A stretch of 64,000 nucleotides of DNA from Aerococcus viridans (GTDB lineage: Bacteria; Bacillota; Bacilli; Lactobacillales; Aerococcaceae): positions 124,001 through 188,000 of the forward strand of contig NZ_CP014164.1 in NCBI RefSeq assembly GCF_001543285.1. The letters run 5' to 3'. How positions within the stretch are numbered: the first letter of the stretch is position 1; every line of letters starts with the position of its first letter. Position numbers and translations under genes: made by a program. The notes beneath the pieces were generated by a model, which did no database searches, was not told the origin of the DNA, and was given only the letters and a program-made list of their open reading frames with translations. This document shows positions 8,623 through 17,095 of the stretch, piece after piece.

Positions 8623-10362
8623 GAGGCTGGGACAAAACTAGCCAAAAAAGAGGAGATTGACCACGAAAAATGGTCAATCTCCTCTTTAAATTATACAAAA
8701 ATAAAATACCTTCATTTATAATAGTAATAACGACAGAACTAAAAAGAAAGAAGGTATTTTATGTATACTCAATATAACATGAATCAAGCTTTTCTACCAT
8801 TAGAGTTATCCGATTATCTTGCACCAAATCATATTGTTTTCCAAGTAAATAATTTTGTCGAACAACTAGATGAACATATCCTCGATCAATTTTATAAACA
8901 CGAAGGCCGACCGGCCTATCATCCATTAATCCTCTTAAAGGCATTACTATTCGCATATATAGAAAAGACGTTTTCAGGAAGAACTATTGAAAAAATGATG
9001 CAAGAGAACATTCCAATGAAATGGTTAGTTGCCGATACCGAAATTTCTTATCGTACGATTAATAGATTTCGTTCTAGTGAATTATGTGCATCAATTCTTG
9101 AGAACCTATTCGTTGAATTTAAACTCTTTTTAGTTCAACAAGAACTAATCTCAGATAATGTAGTATTTATAGATGGTACAAAAATTGAAGCAGATGCAAA
9201 TAAATATTCTTTTGTTTGGAAAAGAGCAACAGATAAATTTTACGCATCATTAAAAGCTAAAGAAATGGCATATTATAGAAACGAAATATTACCTACTGTA
9301 GAAAAAGAGATTATCAAAGATGAAATTGATTCAATGTCTTTAAATGATGTTGAAATACTAAAAGACTTCCTTGAGGAAGCTGTAGCTGAGGTAAATGAAG
9401 AAATTGAAAGTACGCCAAAAAAAGGTGCAGATCCAAGAAAGCAGAAACGAAGAAAATTGAAAAAACACTTACGAAAAGTGAAAGGTGATTTTTTACAACG
9501 TGAGATAAAGTATGAAAATTATTATAGAACATTTGAAGGTAGAAATAGTTTTTCAAAAACAGATACAGATGCAACGTTCATGCGAATGAAAGAAGATCCG
9601 ATGTTAAATGGTCAACTTAAACCAGGTTATAATCTTCAAATAGCAACTGAAAATCAATTTGTTATAGCCTATAATATTTTTCCAAATCCTACGGATACAC
9701 GTACACTATTACCATTTATTGAAAGTATGCCTACTTTACCTAAAATCGTCGTAGCTGATGCTGGATATGGAAGCCAAGAAAACTTAGAAACGTTGGACAA
9801 TCTAGGGATTGATCATCTCATCAAATACAATATGTTTGATAAGGAACAGACGAAGAAATTTCAGAAATCAAGTAAGAATTTAAATAATTGGGATTATGAT
9901 GCGGAAAATCAAATCTTTATTCACCCTGATGGTACACAGTATCATTTTCATCATGTTTATCATCCAAAAACAACAACTGGATATCGCTTAGAAAAAGAAA
10001 TGTACTATCCAGTCAATAGAGAAACCGCACCACAAAAGTCATTTTCTTTTAATAGAAAATATCAGTATTTAAAAGAAAATGAATCAGCTAAGCTATTATC
10101 TGAAGATGGCTCAGCTCTTTTCGCATGTAGAAAAATTGATGTTGAGCCGGTTTTCGGACAGATTAAACAAAACTTAGGATTCCGAAGGACTCATTTAAGA
10201 GGAAAAGATAAAGTAAAAACAGATATTGGTCTAGTATTAATGGCTAATAACATCATAAAAGTCCAAAAGAGACTGATAAATTAAAAGAGAGGAAAAAGAT
10301 TTCGAAGTGAAATCTTTTTCCTCTCTTTATTTAGTTAACTAAGCCTTTTTTGTCCCAGCCTC
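8623..10362 (+). mobile_element. IS1182-family insertion sequence
   Basis: Perfect 15-bp terminal inverted repeats GAGGCTGGGACAAAA at 8623-8637 and its complement at 10348-10362 bound a single transposase gene. Just inside each end is a strong hairpin: a 17-bp stem at 8647-8663/8671-8687 and a 20-bp stem at 10284-10303/10309-10328. These may block read-through transcription from outside. I did not find a clear target duplication. Bases 10363-10564 beyond the right end hold no gene. Confidence 0.88.
8761..10284 (+). CDS. IS1182-family transposase
   Basis: A 507-residue DDE transposase. The N-terminal DUF772-type region is seen in YHPLILLKALLFAYIEKTFS and SYRTINRFR, the first catalytic aspartate in VVFIDGTKIEADANKYSF, and the C-terminal DDE_Tnp_1_6-type region in VEPVFGQIKQNLGFRRTHLR with the glutamate. 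A lysine-rich insert separates them. AGAAAGAAGG supplies the ribosome-binding site just before the ATG. The frame is intact, so the element may be active. Confidence 0.93.
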   Translation: MYTQYNMNQAFLPLELSDYLAPNHIVFQVNNFVEQLDEHILDQFYKHEGRPAYHPLILLKALLFAYIEKTFSGRTIEKMMQENIPMKWLVADTEISYRTINRFRSSELCASILENLFVEFKLFLVQQELISDNVVFIDGTKIEADANKYSFVWKRATDKFYASLKAKEMAYYRNEILPTVEKEIIKDEIDSMSLNDVEILKDFLEEAVAEVNEEIESTPKKGADPRKQKRRKLKKHLRKVKGDFLQREIKYENYYRTFEGRNSFSKTDTDATFMRMKEDPMLNGQLKPGYNLQIATENQFVIAYNIFPNPTDTRTLLPFIESMPTLPKIVVADAGYGSQENLETLDNLGIDHLIKYNMFDKEQTKKFQKSSKNLNNWDYDAENQIFIHPDGTQYHFHHVYHPKTTTGYRLEKEMYYPVNRETAPQKSFSFNRKYQYLKENESAKLLSEDGSALFACRKIDVEPVFGQIKQNLGFRRTHLRGKDKVKTDIGLVLMANNIIKVQKRLIN

Positions 10363-10564
10363 ATTTCTAAGTGCATGGAAGAAACAAGATCTGAACAAGC
10401 TTGTTTCTTTGATTGTTGCTTCTTAAAAAAAGCAATGAGTCAGTTTTCAAGGTTGCTGCTATTTATCAAAAAGTTGAATAGTCTTTTCAAATAGTGAGTG
10501 GGATAATATAAATATTAATACAACAAAAAGAAGAATATATAGAAAATTCAAGGAGGGGAAACAC

Positions 10565-11599
10565 ATGGCAATTTATAGTGGAGAAACGGTTAATGATGCA
10601 ATTGAAAAAGGTTTAAAAGATTTAGGAATCGACAAGAAACACGCAAAAATATCAGTTATTCAGGAACCAAAACCTGGTATTTTAGGTAAATTTCGGAAAG
10701 AAGCCAAGGTTGAAATTATTGTATTAACAGATGCAGACGTAGAAAAAAAGAAGAAGTTAATAAAATTTGGAATAATAGGTGGTGTAATCGTTTTTTTTGT
10801 TGTTTTCCTTAATATAATTTTTAGTGAGAGTTCCACATCAACCGAGAGCTTAGATAATAATGACCTATCGGTTCCTATTTCGTCAAGTGAGGTAGCAAAA
10901 CAGCATTATGAATCAGTAGTGGAGCAGTTCAAAGATGCTGGATTTACAAACATAAAAACAACAAAAATGGAGGATTTAATAACTGGTTGGTTAACGGAAG
11001 ACGGGTCGGTTGAAAAAATGACAATTGATGGAAAAGAAGATTTCGAGAGCGGAGAAGTTTACTCAAAAGATATACCAATCGATATTACCTATCATACATT
11101 TTCACCTGAAACTGAACAGACAGACGAAGTGGTTGAAAAAGAAAGTTCTACTGAAAACCCGACGAGTGAGTCAAGTATAGAAAGTTCCATAAACGATACT
11201 CCAGAACAAGCTGAATCGTCTAGTAACATGGAGGAGACAGTTAGTGAGCCAACAAGTGAGGTAACTGAAAAGTTAGCATACACTGTAACAAAAAAAGAAA
11301 ATCAAAATATCATTACAGGTGATGTATCTTTGATAGGAGGAGATGGAACTAAAGTAAACGTTGAGATCGATGCAGATAATATTAGACCAGGAACCTATGT
11401 AGCAACATGGACACCTGGTGTTTTTGGAGGATCAGATCCCGATCGTGGATACGGACTTATTTGGATTAATGGTGACCCTAATACAATTCAAATAATGCCT
11501 GAAGAATCTGTGGTTGTGACATTTAATGAGGGTGACATGATTACTTTTCAATTTGCTGGAGTAGGTAAGAATGATAGAATTCGACTTAAACAAGAGTAA
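10565..11599 (+). CDS. Jag_N-domain membrane-anchored protein with extracellular C-terminal domain
   Basis: Residues 1-52 (YSGETVNDAIEKGLKDLGID ... PKPGILGKFRKEAKVEI) match the Jag_N domain of the SpoIIIJ-associated protein Jag, normally a cytoplasmic RNA-binding protein partner. Here there is no KH or R3H domain. Instead a single membrane span (about residues 65-87) leads to a Ser/Glu/Thr-rich stalk (about 180-235) and a compact beta-rich domain (about 240-344, with TYVATWTPGVFGG and GYGLIWINGDPN). Predicted topology is N-in, C-out. The gene stands alone with a good ribosome-binding site (AAGGAGGGG) and is followed by a terminator. Function unknown; a sensor or secretion-linked role is only a guess. 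Confidence 0.75.
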   Translation: MAIYSGETVNDAIEKGLKDLGIDKKHAKISVIQEPKPGILGKFRKEAKVEIIVLTDADVEKKKKLIKFGIIGGVIVFFVVFLNIIFSESSTSTESLDNNDLSVPISSSEVAKQHYESVVEQFKDAGFTNIKTTKMEDLITGWLTEDGSVEKMTIDGKEDFESGEVYSKDIPIDITYHTFSPETEQTDEVVEKESSTENPTSESSIESSINDTPEQAESSSNMEETVSEPTSEVTEKLAYTVTKKENQNIITGDVSLIGGDGTKVNVEIDADNIRPGTYVATWTPGVFGGSDPDRGYGLIWINGDPNTIQIMPEESVVVTFNEGDMITFQFAGVGKNDRIRLKQE

Positions 11600-11639
11600 T
11601 TGAAACCATTAAAATAGAGCCTTTGTTAATAAGAACAAT

Positions 11640-11683
11640 AAACGCTTATATATACTATAAAGTATGGATAAGCGTTTTATTAT
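11640..11683 (+). terminator. Rho-independent terminator
   Basis: AAACGCTTAT at 11640-11649 pairs with ATAAGCGTTT at 11668-11677, followed by TATTAT. It closes the Jag_N gene unit. Confidence 0.65.
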
Positions 11684-11811
11684 CTCTAATGATGTTCATA
11701 ACTCAAAACATTTGAAACCTTTTTGAAGTTGTTGAAAATACTGACTTTTGACGGTATCATAAGTAGGTGTCATAAGTGGGGTTGGTTTTAAGAAGAAAAA
11801 GAGGGTGAAAA

Positions 11812-12387
11812 ATGAAATATGGCTATGCTCGAGTGAGTACCGCTAAACAAGATTTACAAACACAAATTAATGCCTTAAAAGCAGAAAATTGTCAGGTCAT
11901 TTATCAGGATAAATTATCAGGACGTGATACCAAACGTCCACAATTTTTAAAATTGTTAAGCAAGTTGAAAGCAGGGGATATGCTTGTCGTCACCAAACTA
12001 GATAGGCTAGCTAGAAGTACGCAGGAAGCCCTAAAGATTATTAAAGACTTATTTGATAGGGAAGTCACTGTACATATTTTAAATCTTGGACGTATTGAAA
12101 ATACACCAACAGGCAAATTGATTTATACCGTATTTAGTGCCTTTGCGGATTTTGAGCGTGATCTGATTGTGGAACGTACACAAGAAGGCAAAGCCTTAGC
12201 ACGTCAAAATGGAACGTTAAAAGACGGTAGACCACCTAAATATAAAAAGGCACAATTAGACCACGCATTAGCCTTGAAAAAAGAACATACTTATACTGAA
12301 ATTACAGCAATGACAGGGATTAGTAAAAGTACGCTGATTCGCTATCAAAAGAAAGTAGAAGGTGTTGATGAAAATACTCGCCATTAA
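11812..12387 (+). CDS. Serine recombinase (plasmid resolvase type)
   Basis: A 191-residue small serine recombinase of the type found on staphylococcal and enterococcal plasmids. S9 in [10 protein letters not shown] is the nucleophile, KLDRLARS and [16 protein letters not shown] form the rest of the active site and dimer helix, and a helix-turn-helix ([19 protein letters not shown]) ends the protein. The upstream 11700-11811 has short dyads that could be its recombination site. Likely role: resolving plasmid multimers or cointegrates. It differs clearly from the recombinases at 4214 and 21640. Confidence 0.9.
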   Translation: MKYGYARVSTAKQDLQTQINALKAENCQVIYQDKLSGRDTKRPQFLKLLSKLKAGDMLVVTKLDRLARSTQEALKIIKDLFDREVTVHILNLGRIENTPTGKLIYTVFSAFADFERDLIVERTQEGKALARQNGTLKDGRPPKYKKAQLDHALALKKEHTYTEITAMTGISKSTLIRYQKKVEGVDENTRH

Positions 12388-12646
12388 AAAAGTACCGCTA
12401 AATTTTGATATTCAGCAATACCTTTTAAGTAAGGGGTATAAAAAAAATATCGATTTTGCTTTATTTGGTAAATTAAATGTGAAAGGTAATTCTGTAATTT
12501 CTTATACCCTACATACATTGAATAGAGAAGATAAATTTGAAAATTATTGTTTAGTAAAAATTTATGACGAATTTATAACAATTAGGATTGAATATAAAGA
12601 GGCACTTAATTTGCCAAAATTACAAGAGTTCCTAGAGATGATGTAG
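12368..12646 (+). CDS. Hypothetical plasmid-type protein downstream of the resolvase
   Basis: About 92 residues starting [20 protein letters not shown]; no recognised domain or membrane segment. Start codons are available at 12362 (GTG), 12365 (TTG) and 12368 (ATG); I chose the ATG. It overlaps the resolvase by 20 bases, which suggests coupled translation. Small genes of this kind follow plasmid resolvases, but I cannot name a function. Confidence 0.6.
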   Translation: MKILAIKKVPLNFDIQQYLLSKGYKKNIDFALFGKLNVKGNSVISYTLHTLNREDKFENYCLVKIYDEFITIRIEYKEALNLPKLQEFLEMM

Positions 12647-12691
12647 TAAAGTAGCAAGGTGGAAATTACCACTATACCACTTTACTAAACC

Positions 12692-12734
12692 AAAAATTCT
12701 AGCTACAATCTTTGATTGCTGCTAGAATTTTTTT
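12692..12734 (+). terminator. Rho-independent terminator
   Basis: AAAATTCTAGC (12693-12703) pairs with GCTAGAATTTT (12721-12731), followed by further T. It ends the resolvase unit and converges on the reverse-strand genes to its right. Confidence 0.7.
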
Positions 12735-12747
12735 ACCTTTATTATTT

Positions 12748-13164
12748 TCAGTAATAAGTATATTCTCCATAGACTTGTGTTTGATATTCAATCTTTTTCT
12801 CATTGATTGTGAAGGCTTTTCCTATATAATTAAACAAAAATTTATAAGTCATAATTGATTTTTCAAAATGTACTTCATTTTTTGGATTTACAAATACAAG
12901 ATTTTGACCGTCTGCAATTCTATCTTTGATTTCATCTTGATATGTTTGTAGTTTGTAAATACTTGCACCGCTGTAAATATGCTCCCTGCGATTTAAAATG
13001 TTGTTCGTATAAAGAAATTCTTTCCTGCTGTACGTATCAATATATTCAATCTTATATGTATTTTTCTTACGAAATAATTTATCTACATCATCACCATTAA
13101 TAACAAAATATCTGCTATCCGCATTTAGCAATTTTATTAGTTCTTCATAGTCATATACTTTCAT
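12748..13164 (-). CDS. Hypothetical protein (138 aa)
   Basis: Last gene of a three-gene reverse-strand cluster. It is rich in Tyr, Lys and Asp (MKVYDYEELIKLLNADSRYF at the start), with no signal peptide or membrane span. A ribosome-binding site (AAAGAAAGGAA) precedes the ATG. I do not recognise the family. The neighbourhood is plasmid-like, so an accessory or mobilisation-region protein is possible, but this is inferred only from position. Confidence 0.6.
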   Translation of the reverse strand: MKVYDYEELIKLLNADSRYFVINGDDVDKLFRKKNTYKIEYIDTYSRKEFLYTNNILNRREHIYSGASIYKLQTYQDEIKDRIADGQNLVFVNPKNEVHFEKSIMTYKFLFNYIGKAFTINEKKIEYQTQVYGEYTYY

Positions 13165-13181
13165 TTTACGATTCCTTTCTT

Positions 13182-13427
13182 TTAAACTTCTTCTTCTCCT
13201 ATCTGTATAGGAATTAGGATTGGTAGTAATTCATCTTGTAACCATTTTTTATCAGGTACATAATCAAGGAAATTACCGATTGTTGTTAAAATTAAATTAT
13301 CTGCTACATCAGTGATTGTTAAGCGTGCTGAAAAGTCTTGTTTTGCAACTTCCTTAGCGATACTTTTTGTATCGCCTGGAATTGTCTTAATAAATTTTTG
13401 GTGGTTATAAATCATAACATCAGTCAT
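13182..13427 (-). CDS. Hypothetical protein (81 aa)
   Basis: Middle gene of the reverse-strand cluster, beginning MTDVMIYNHQKFIKTIPG and ending in IPIQIGEEEV. AGGAGGAAAAAT upstream is a strong ribosome-binding site. The start follows the upstream gene by 11 bp and the stop is 17 bp from the next gene, so the three are one operon. No recognised domain. Confidence 0.6.
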   Translation of the reverse strand: MTDVMIYNHQKFIKTIPGDTKSIAKEVAKQDFSARLTITDVADNLILTTIGNFLDYVPDKKWLQDELLPILIPIQIGEEEV

Positions 13428-13438
13428 TATTTTTCCTC

Positions 13439-13699
13439 CTAAAGTATTTCTCTTAATAGATGTATGGATTTTATTTTGTTATTTTCATATGTGAGTGTGA
13501 TAATACCTAACTGACAAATCTCATCGAGTTCATTGTTGTAAACAGCAAAGATTTTTTTATTTTCCTCAATATCTATTTCTTCGACTTCAAATTCGCTTGT
13601 CCAGTATGCTTCACCAAAATATTCACTTAATACTTGATAATAATTTTCTGTTTGTAATGTGATTTCAAGTGGTGTAATATCTTCAATTTTTGTAATCAT
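13439..13699 (-). CDS. Hypothetical protein (86 aa)
   Basis: First gene of the reverse-strand cluster (MITKIEDITPLEITLQTENY at the start), acidic, no recognised domain. It is preceded by AAAGAAAGGAAC as ribosome-binding site. The promoter must lie between here and the 183-bp inverted repeat at 13814-13996. Confidence 0.6.
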   Translation of the reverse strand: MITKIEDITPLEITLQTENYYQVLSEYFGEAYWTSEFEVEEIDIEENKKIFAVYNNELDEICQLGIITLTYENNKIKSIHLLREIL

Positions 13700-13813
13700 G
13701 TTTAATGTTCCTTTCTTTTTTAAACAATTTTTTTTAGGTTTTTGGTTGGGTGCTTAGCACTTAATGTTTTTAAAATATTTATTTTTACTGATTAGATTTT
13801 TAGCTGTTCACTT

Positions 13814-13996
13814 CCTTTCGTTTAATCATTTTTTTCAGTGCGTTTGGTGGTTTGCTTAGTTATCTTTCTGCAAATAATGGTTCTAGACCTGCAAGGGCGA
13901 TCTCCGATCGTGCATTTTACCCTTGCAGGAATAGGTTCTTATTTGCGATAACGCTAAAAGCAAACGACATATACGCACTTAAAAATGATTGAAAGG
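13814..13996. repeat. 183-bp imperfect inverted repeat
   Basis: The left arm (13814-13897) is almost the reverse complement of the right arm (13920-13996). The clearest paired blocks are CCTTTC/GAAAGG at the outer ends, AATCATTTTT/AAAAATGATT, GTTTGCTT/AAGCAAAC, GTTATC/GATAAC, GCAAATAA/TTATTTGC, and a perfect CCTGCAAGGG/CCCTTGCAGG around a 22-bp centre that contains CGATCTCCGATCG. On the reverse strand the right arm contains TAGCGTTA, which resembles the CS-6 motif of plasmid single-strand origins. A replication or transfer origin is a possible role; no Rep or relaxase gene is seen nearby. Confidence 0.65.
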
Positions 13997-14041
13997 TAGT
14001 ATTTGCTGAATCTGTAAAAATCGCTCAAATATTTTTTAACT

Positions 14042-14079
14042 AAAAAGCCCTACTAACATATCTTGTTAGTAGGGCTTTT
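14042..14079. terminator. Bidirectional terminator hairpin
   Basis: AAAAGCCCTACTAACA pairs with TGTTAGTAGGGCTTTT across a very short loop, with T runs on both strands. It separates the inverted repeat from the truncated gene at 14106. Confidence 0.75.
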
Positions 14080-14105
14080 CAATTGTATTAGTTAAAATTT
14101 ACTAT

Positions 14106-14320
14106 TTATTTTAATAGTTCATATTTAAATAATGTAGGAACAATTTCTTTTAAATAATATTTCTTAATATTAGATTTTAATGATTTGATTTCCCCATTTA
14201 CTTCAGGATAATCAAATACAGTATTATTAAAGCTATCTTTATATGATGTGTTTAGTTCACTATCTATTTGATATATTCCATATGTAAATTCAGGATTATA
14301 ATTATTTGTTTTCTTTGCAA
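14106..14320 (-). pseudogene. C-terminal fragment of an unrecognised protein cut by the IS6 element
   Basis: About 71 reverse-strand codons (NPEFTYGIYQIDSELNTSYK, then YDYPEVNGEIKSLK and a tail ending IVPTLFKYELLK) run from the IS6 boundary to a stop at 14106. The first few codons of the longer open frame lie in the IS terminal repeat, so the true start has been lost. From memory the tail resembles C-termini of large restriction-modification or helicase proteins, but I am not certain. Confidence 0.4.
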
Positions 14321-15132
14321 GGTTCTGTTGCAAAGTTTTAAATCTACTATCAAATAAGATAGAATAATAGAAAAAGATAGCAGGAGGAATGACGATGAAT
14401 CATTTTAAAGGAAAGCAATTTCAGCAGGATGTGATTATTGTAGCCGTGGGCTACTATCTTCGTTATAACCTTAGCTATCGTGAAGTTCAAGAAATCTTAT
14501 ATGATCGTGGCATTAACGTTTCTCATACGACGATTTATCGTTGGGTGCAAGAATATGGCAAACTACTCTATCCAATTTGGAAAAAGAAAAATAAAAAATC
14601 CTTTTATTCATGGAAAATGGATGAAACGTACATCAAAATTAAAGGAAAATGGCATTATTTGTATCGAGCCATCGATGCAGATGGTTTAACCTTGGATATT
14701 TGGTTACGTAAAAAACGGGACACACAAGCAGCCTATGCTTTTCTTAAGCGGTTAGTGAAGCAGTTTGATGAACCGAAGGTTGTAGTCACAGATAAAGCCC
14801 CCTCTATTACAAGTGCCTTTAAGAAACTAAAAGAATACGGCGGCTTTTATCAAGGGACAGAACATCGTACCATTAAATACCTGAATAATTTGATTGAACA
14901 AGACCATCGTCCAGTAAAGAGACGCAATAAATTCTATCGAAGTTTACGCACTGCCTCTACCACGATTAAAGGCATGGAAGCCATTCGAGGATTATATAAG
15001 AAAGCCCGAAAAGAAGGCACTCTCTTCGGGTTTTCAGTCTGTACTGAGATCAAGGTATTATTGGGAATCCCAGCTTAAATCATAGATACGGTAAGGGATT
15101 TTATTCTTTATTTAAAACTTTGCAACAGAACC
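14321..15132 (+). mobile_element. IS6-family (IS1216/IS257-like) insertion sequence
   Basis: Terminal inverted repeats GGTTCTGTTGCAAAGTTT (14321-14338) and its complement (15115-15132) bound one transposase. The total of 812 bp is normal for IS1216/IS257-type elements. The flanking octamers differ (CTTTGCAA left, ATCTAAAT right), so the two flanks were not joined before insertion: this copy sits at a fusion or deletion junction, as expected for IS6 replicon fusion. Confidence 0.93.
14395..15078 (+). CDS. IS6-family transposase
   Basis: A 227-residue DDE transposase closely resembling that of IS1216 (MNHFKGKQFQQDVIIVAVGY, then SYREVQEILYDRGINVSHTT helix-turn-helix). The catalytic residues are in WKMDETYIKIKG (D), VVTDKAPS (D) and NLIEQDHRPVK (E). 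The ATG at 14395 is preferred over 14389, because AGGAGG at 14382-14387 then has a seven-base spacing. Intact and probably active. Confidence 0.95.
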   Translation: MNHFKGKQFQQDVIIVAVGYYLRYNLSYREVQEILYDRGINVSHTTIYRWVQEYGKLLYPIWKKKNKKSFYSWKMDETYIKIKGKWHYLYRAIDADGLTLDIWLRKKRDTQAAYAFLKRLVKQFDEPKVVVTDKAPSITSAFKKLKEYGGFYQGTEHRTIKYLNNLIEQDHRPVKRRNKFYRSLRTASTTIKGMEAIRGLYKKARKEGTLFGFSVCTEIKVLLGIPA

Positions 15133-15234
15133 ATCTAAATATACACAATCACTCGAGGTTTGTATATGTTTTTTTGAAGGAGCTGCGGGATGAGTCATTA
15201 TTGCTTCGATTGATTTTTATACGCACGATTCGAC

Positions 15235-15270
15235 TAAAAAAGAAGCTGGAACTACTGTCCCAGCCTCTTC
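15235..15270 (-). terminator. Terminator of the AGCS symporter gene
   Basis: On the reverse strand GAAGAGGCTGGGAC pairs with GTTCCAGCTTC followed by a T run. It lies 15 bp after the symporter stop. The stem is a variant of the GGCTGGGACAAAA repeat seen elsewhere in the window. The bases 15133-15234 hold no gene. Confidence 0.6.
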
Positions 15271-15284
15271 ATCATTCTACTCAG

Positions 15285-16667
15285 TTAATCATTTCCTTGT
15301 TTTTCATTTCTATAAATGCCGTCTTTCCCGAAATAATTCTTGGTCAGTCTGACGACGACTGGACTCAGCAGGAGAAGGCCTATCAGGTTAGGGATGGCCA
15401 TCAGTCCGTTTAGCGTGTCCGCAAGTGCCCATACGGCTCTCAAGCCTCCAATAGCTCCGACAACAATCAGTGGAATGAAGATCAGTCGGTAAATCACTAT
15501 CGATTTAGACCCGAACAGGTACTCCATGCACCGCTCGCCGTAATAAGACCAGCCTAATAATGTAGAGAAGGCGAAGAATACCAGGCCGAAGGTAACGATA
15601 TACCCACCAAACGGCATTCCTTCTTCAAACGCTACTGTTGTGAGTGCTGCGCCATCTTCACCGCTTCCCCAGGCGCCTGTCATGACAATAACCAGAGCGG
15701 TGATTGTACACAGGACCAGTGTATCAGCGAAAACTTCAAAGATTCCCCATAGTCCCTGTCTAACCGGGTGATCAGTCGTTGCTGCTGCATGGGCAATCGG
15801 TGCACTTCCCAGACCAGCTTCGTTAGTGAAAACTCCTCGAGCAATACCGAAACGGATAGCCATAGTCAGCGTTGACCCTACAAATCCACCCAGTGCTGCT
15901 GAGCCAGTAAATGCGTCCCGGAAAATAACCCCGAAGGCAGCTGGAACCAGTTCAATATTTAAAAAGATAATAAGCAGTCCACCCAGAATATAAACGGCGG
16001 CCATAAATGGTACTAAAACAGATGTGACGCGACCAATCTGCTTGATTCCACCGATCGTTACCAGTGCTACAGCGACAGCAAGGACCAGCCCGGTAATCAG
16101 CGGATCGATGTTAAAAGTCGTGTTCAGCGAATCAGCGACAGAGTTGGACTGCACCATATTTCCAATTCCAAACGTTGCAGTTGTTCCGAAAATCGCAAAC
16201 AGAACGGCCAGCCATTTCTTCTTGGCTCCAGTCTCGAGATAGTACATCGGTCCTCCGACGTAGCGGCCATCTTCAGTTTTTTCTCTGTATTCTATGGATA
16301 AAACCACTTCGGCGTATTTAGTTGCCATCCCGACGACAGCTGCCAGCCACATCCAGAACACGGCTCCCGGTCCCCCTATAGCAATGGCAGTACCGACACC
16401 TGCAATATTCCCTGTTCCGACAGAGGCGGCCAGTGCTGTGGAAACAGCCTGGAACGCGGTTACTTCTCCTTCACCGACTTGTTCCTTTGCAAACATCTTG
16501 AAAAACGTCTGCTTCATGGCGTAGCCAAACTTGGTGATTGGTACAAAACCTGTTCTCACCATGACAAATGCACCTGTTCCCAGAATCAGAAACAAGAGTG
16601 GCCATCCCCATACCAAATCGTTGACCACATCGTTGATTCCCATGAACTGCTCAATAAAACTCTCCAT
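15285..16667 (-). CDS. Sodium:alanine/glycine symporter, AGCS family
   Basis: A 460-residue polytopic membrane protein that couples uptake of alanine or glycine to sodium. Family features include GGPMYYLETG, the TNEAGLGSAPIAHAAA signature, ASVGTGNIAGVGTAIAIGGP and a long series of hydrophobic segments. The start is the ATG at 16667 because it is preceded by AAGGGGAGAAAG; the frame extends 25 codons further upstream without a ribosome-binding site. The gene is GC-richer than its neighbours and probably belongs to the host chromosome or to another donor than the surrounding IS-rich DNA. Monocistronic. Confidence 0.93.
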   Translation of the reverse strand: MESFIEQFMGINDVVNDLVWGWPLLFLILGTGAFVMVRTGFVPITKFGYAMKQTFFKMFAKEQVGEGEVTAFQAVSTALAASVGTGNIAGVGTAIAIGGPGAVFWMWLAAVVGMATKYAEVVLSIEYREKTEDGRYVGGPMYYLETGAKKKWLAVLFAIFGTTATFGIGNMVQSNSVADSLNTTFNIDPLITGLVLAVAVALVTIGGIKQIGRVTSVLVPFMAAVYILGGLLIIFLNIELVPAAFGVIFRDAFTGSAALGGFVGSTLTMAIRFGIARGVFTNEAGLGSAPIAHAAATTDHPVRQGLWGIFEVFADTLVLCTITALVIVMTGAWGSGEDGAALTTVAFEEGMPFGGYIVTFGLVFFAFSTLLGWSYYGERCMEYLFGSKSIVIYRLIFIPLIVVGAIGGLRAVWALADTLNGLMAIPNLIGLLLLSPVVVRLTKNYFGKDGIYRNEKQGND

Positions 16668-16812
16668 ACTTTCTCCCCTTAACGTGTATTTTTTCTCATC
16701 TTTCTCTAATATATAGTATACAGAAATATCAGACAGATGCAAAACGACCTTGAGAATATTGGTTTTTTCGAAATATTTTAGTAGCTTTATATTAAATTTT
16801 TGTTAGTGAAAA

Positions 16813-16864
16813 TGAAAAACGGACTTAGTCATGAGAGTATCTGTCTTCTCATGACCAAGTCCAT
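16813..16864 (-). terminator. Hairpin terminator upstream of the symporter gene
   Basis: A 15-bp stem (16821-16835 with 16848-16862; one mismatch) followed on the reverse strand by GTTTTTC. It would end a reverse-strand transcript that enters from the right. The gene it once served appears to be lost, or it acts as an attenuator for the symporter. Confidence 0.6.
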
Positions 16865-16920
16865 TCGTTGTTATTTATCCTATAACAGCTCATCCGCCAA
16901 TAATTTGTATACGTTAAGTC

Positions 16921-17094
16921 TCTGCTTTTGAGTATGCTGAATGGGGTATCCCTAACAAAGATTTAAAAGGAATGTATAATCAAAAAGATAATACAGAAAA
17001 TATTATCTTTACTGAAAAAACTAAAATGGCGATTGATAATTCTAAGTTATCAAGTCATGAGTTCCATAGAAATAAAAACGCGATTGTCATTGGT
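16921..17094 (+). pseudogene. VirD4/TraG-type coupling protein fragment
   Basis: The translation contains EYAEWGIPNKDLKGMYNQKD followed by NTENIIFTEKTKMAIDN and ends at NAIVIG. This matches the stretch just before the Walker A of VirD4-like conjugative coupling ATPases (E-W-G-x-x-x-K-D-L-x-G-T-Y...N-T-E-N...N-x-x-V-I-G-G). The gene is cut exactly before its ATP-binding loop by the IS3 end at 17096. It shows that a conjugative element once occupied this place. Confidence 0.55.
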
Positions 17095-17095
17095 G

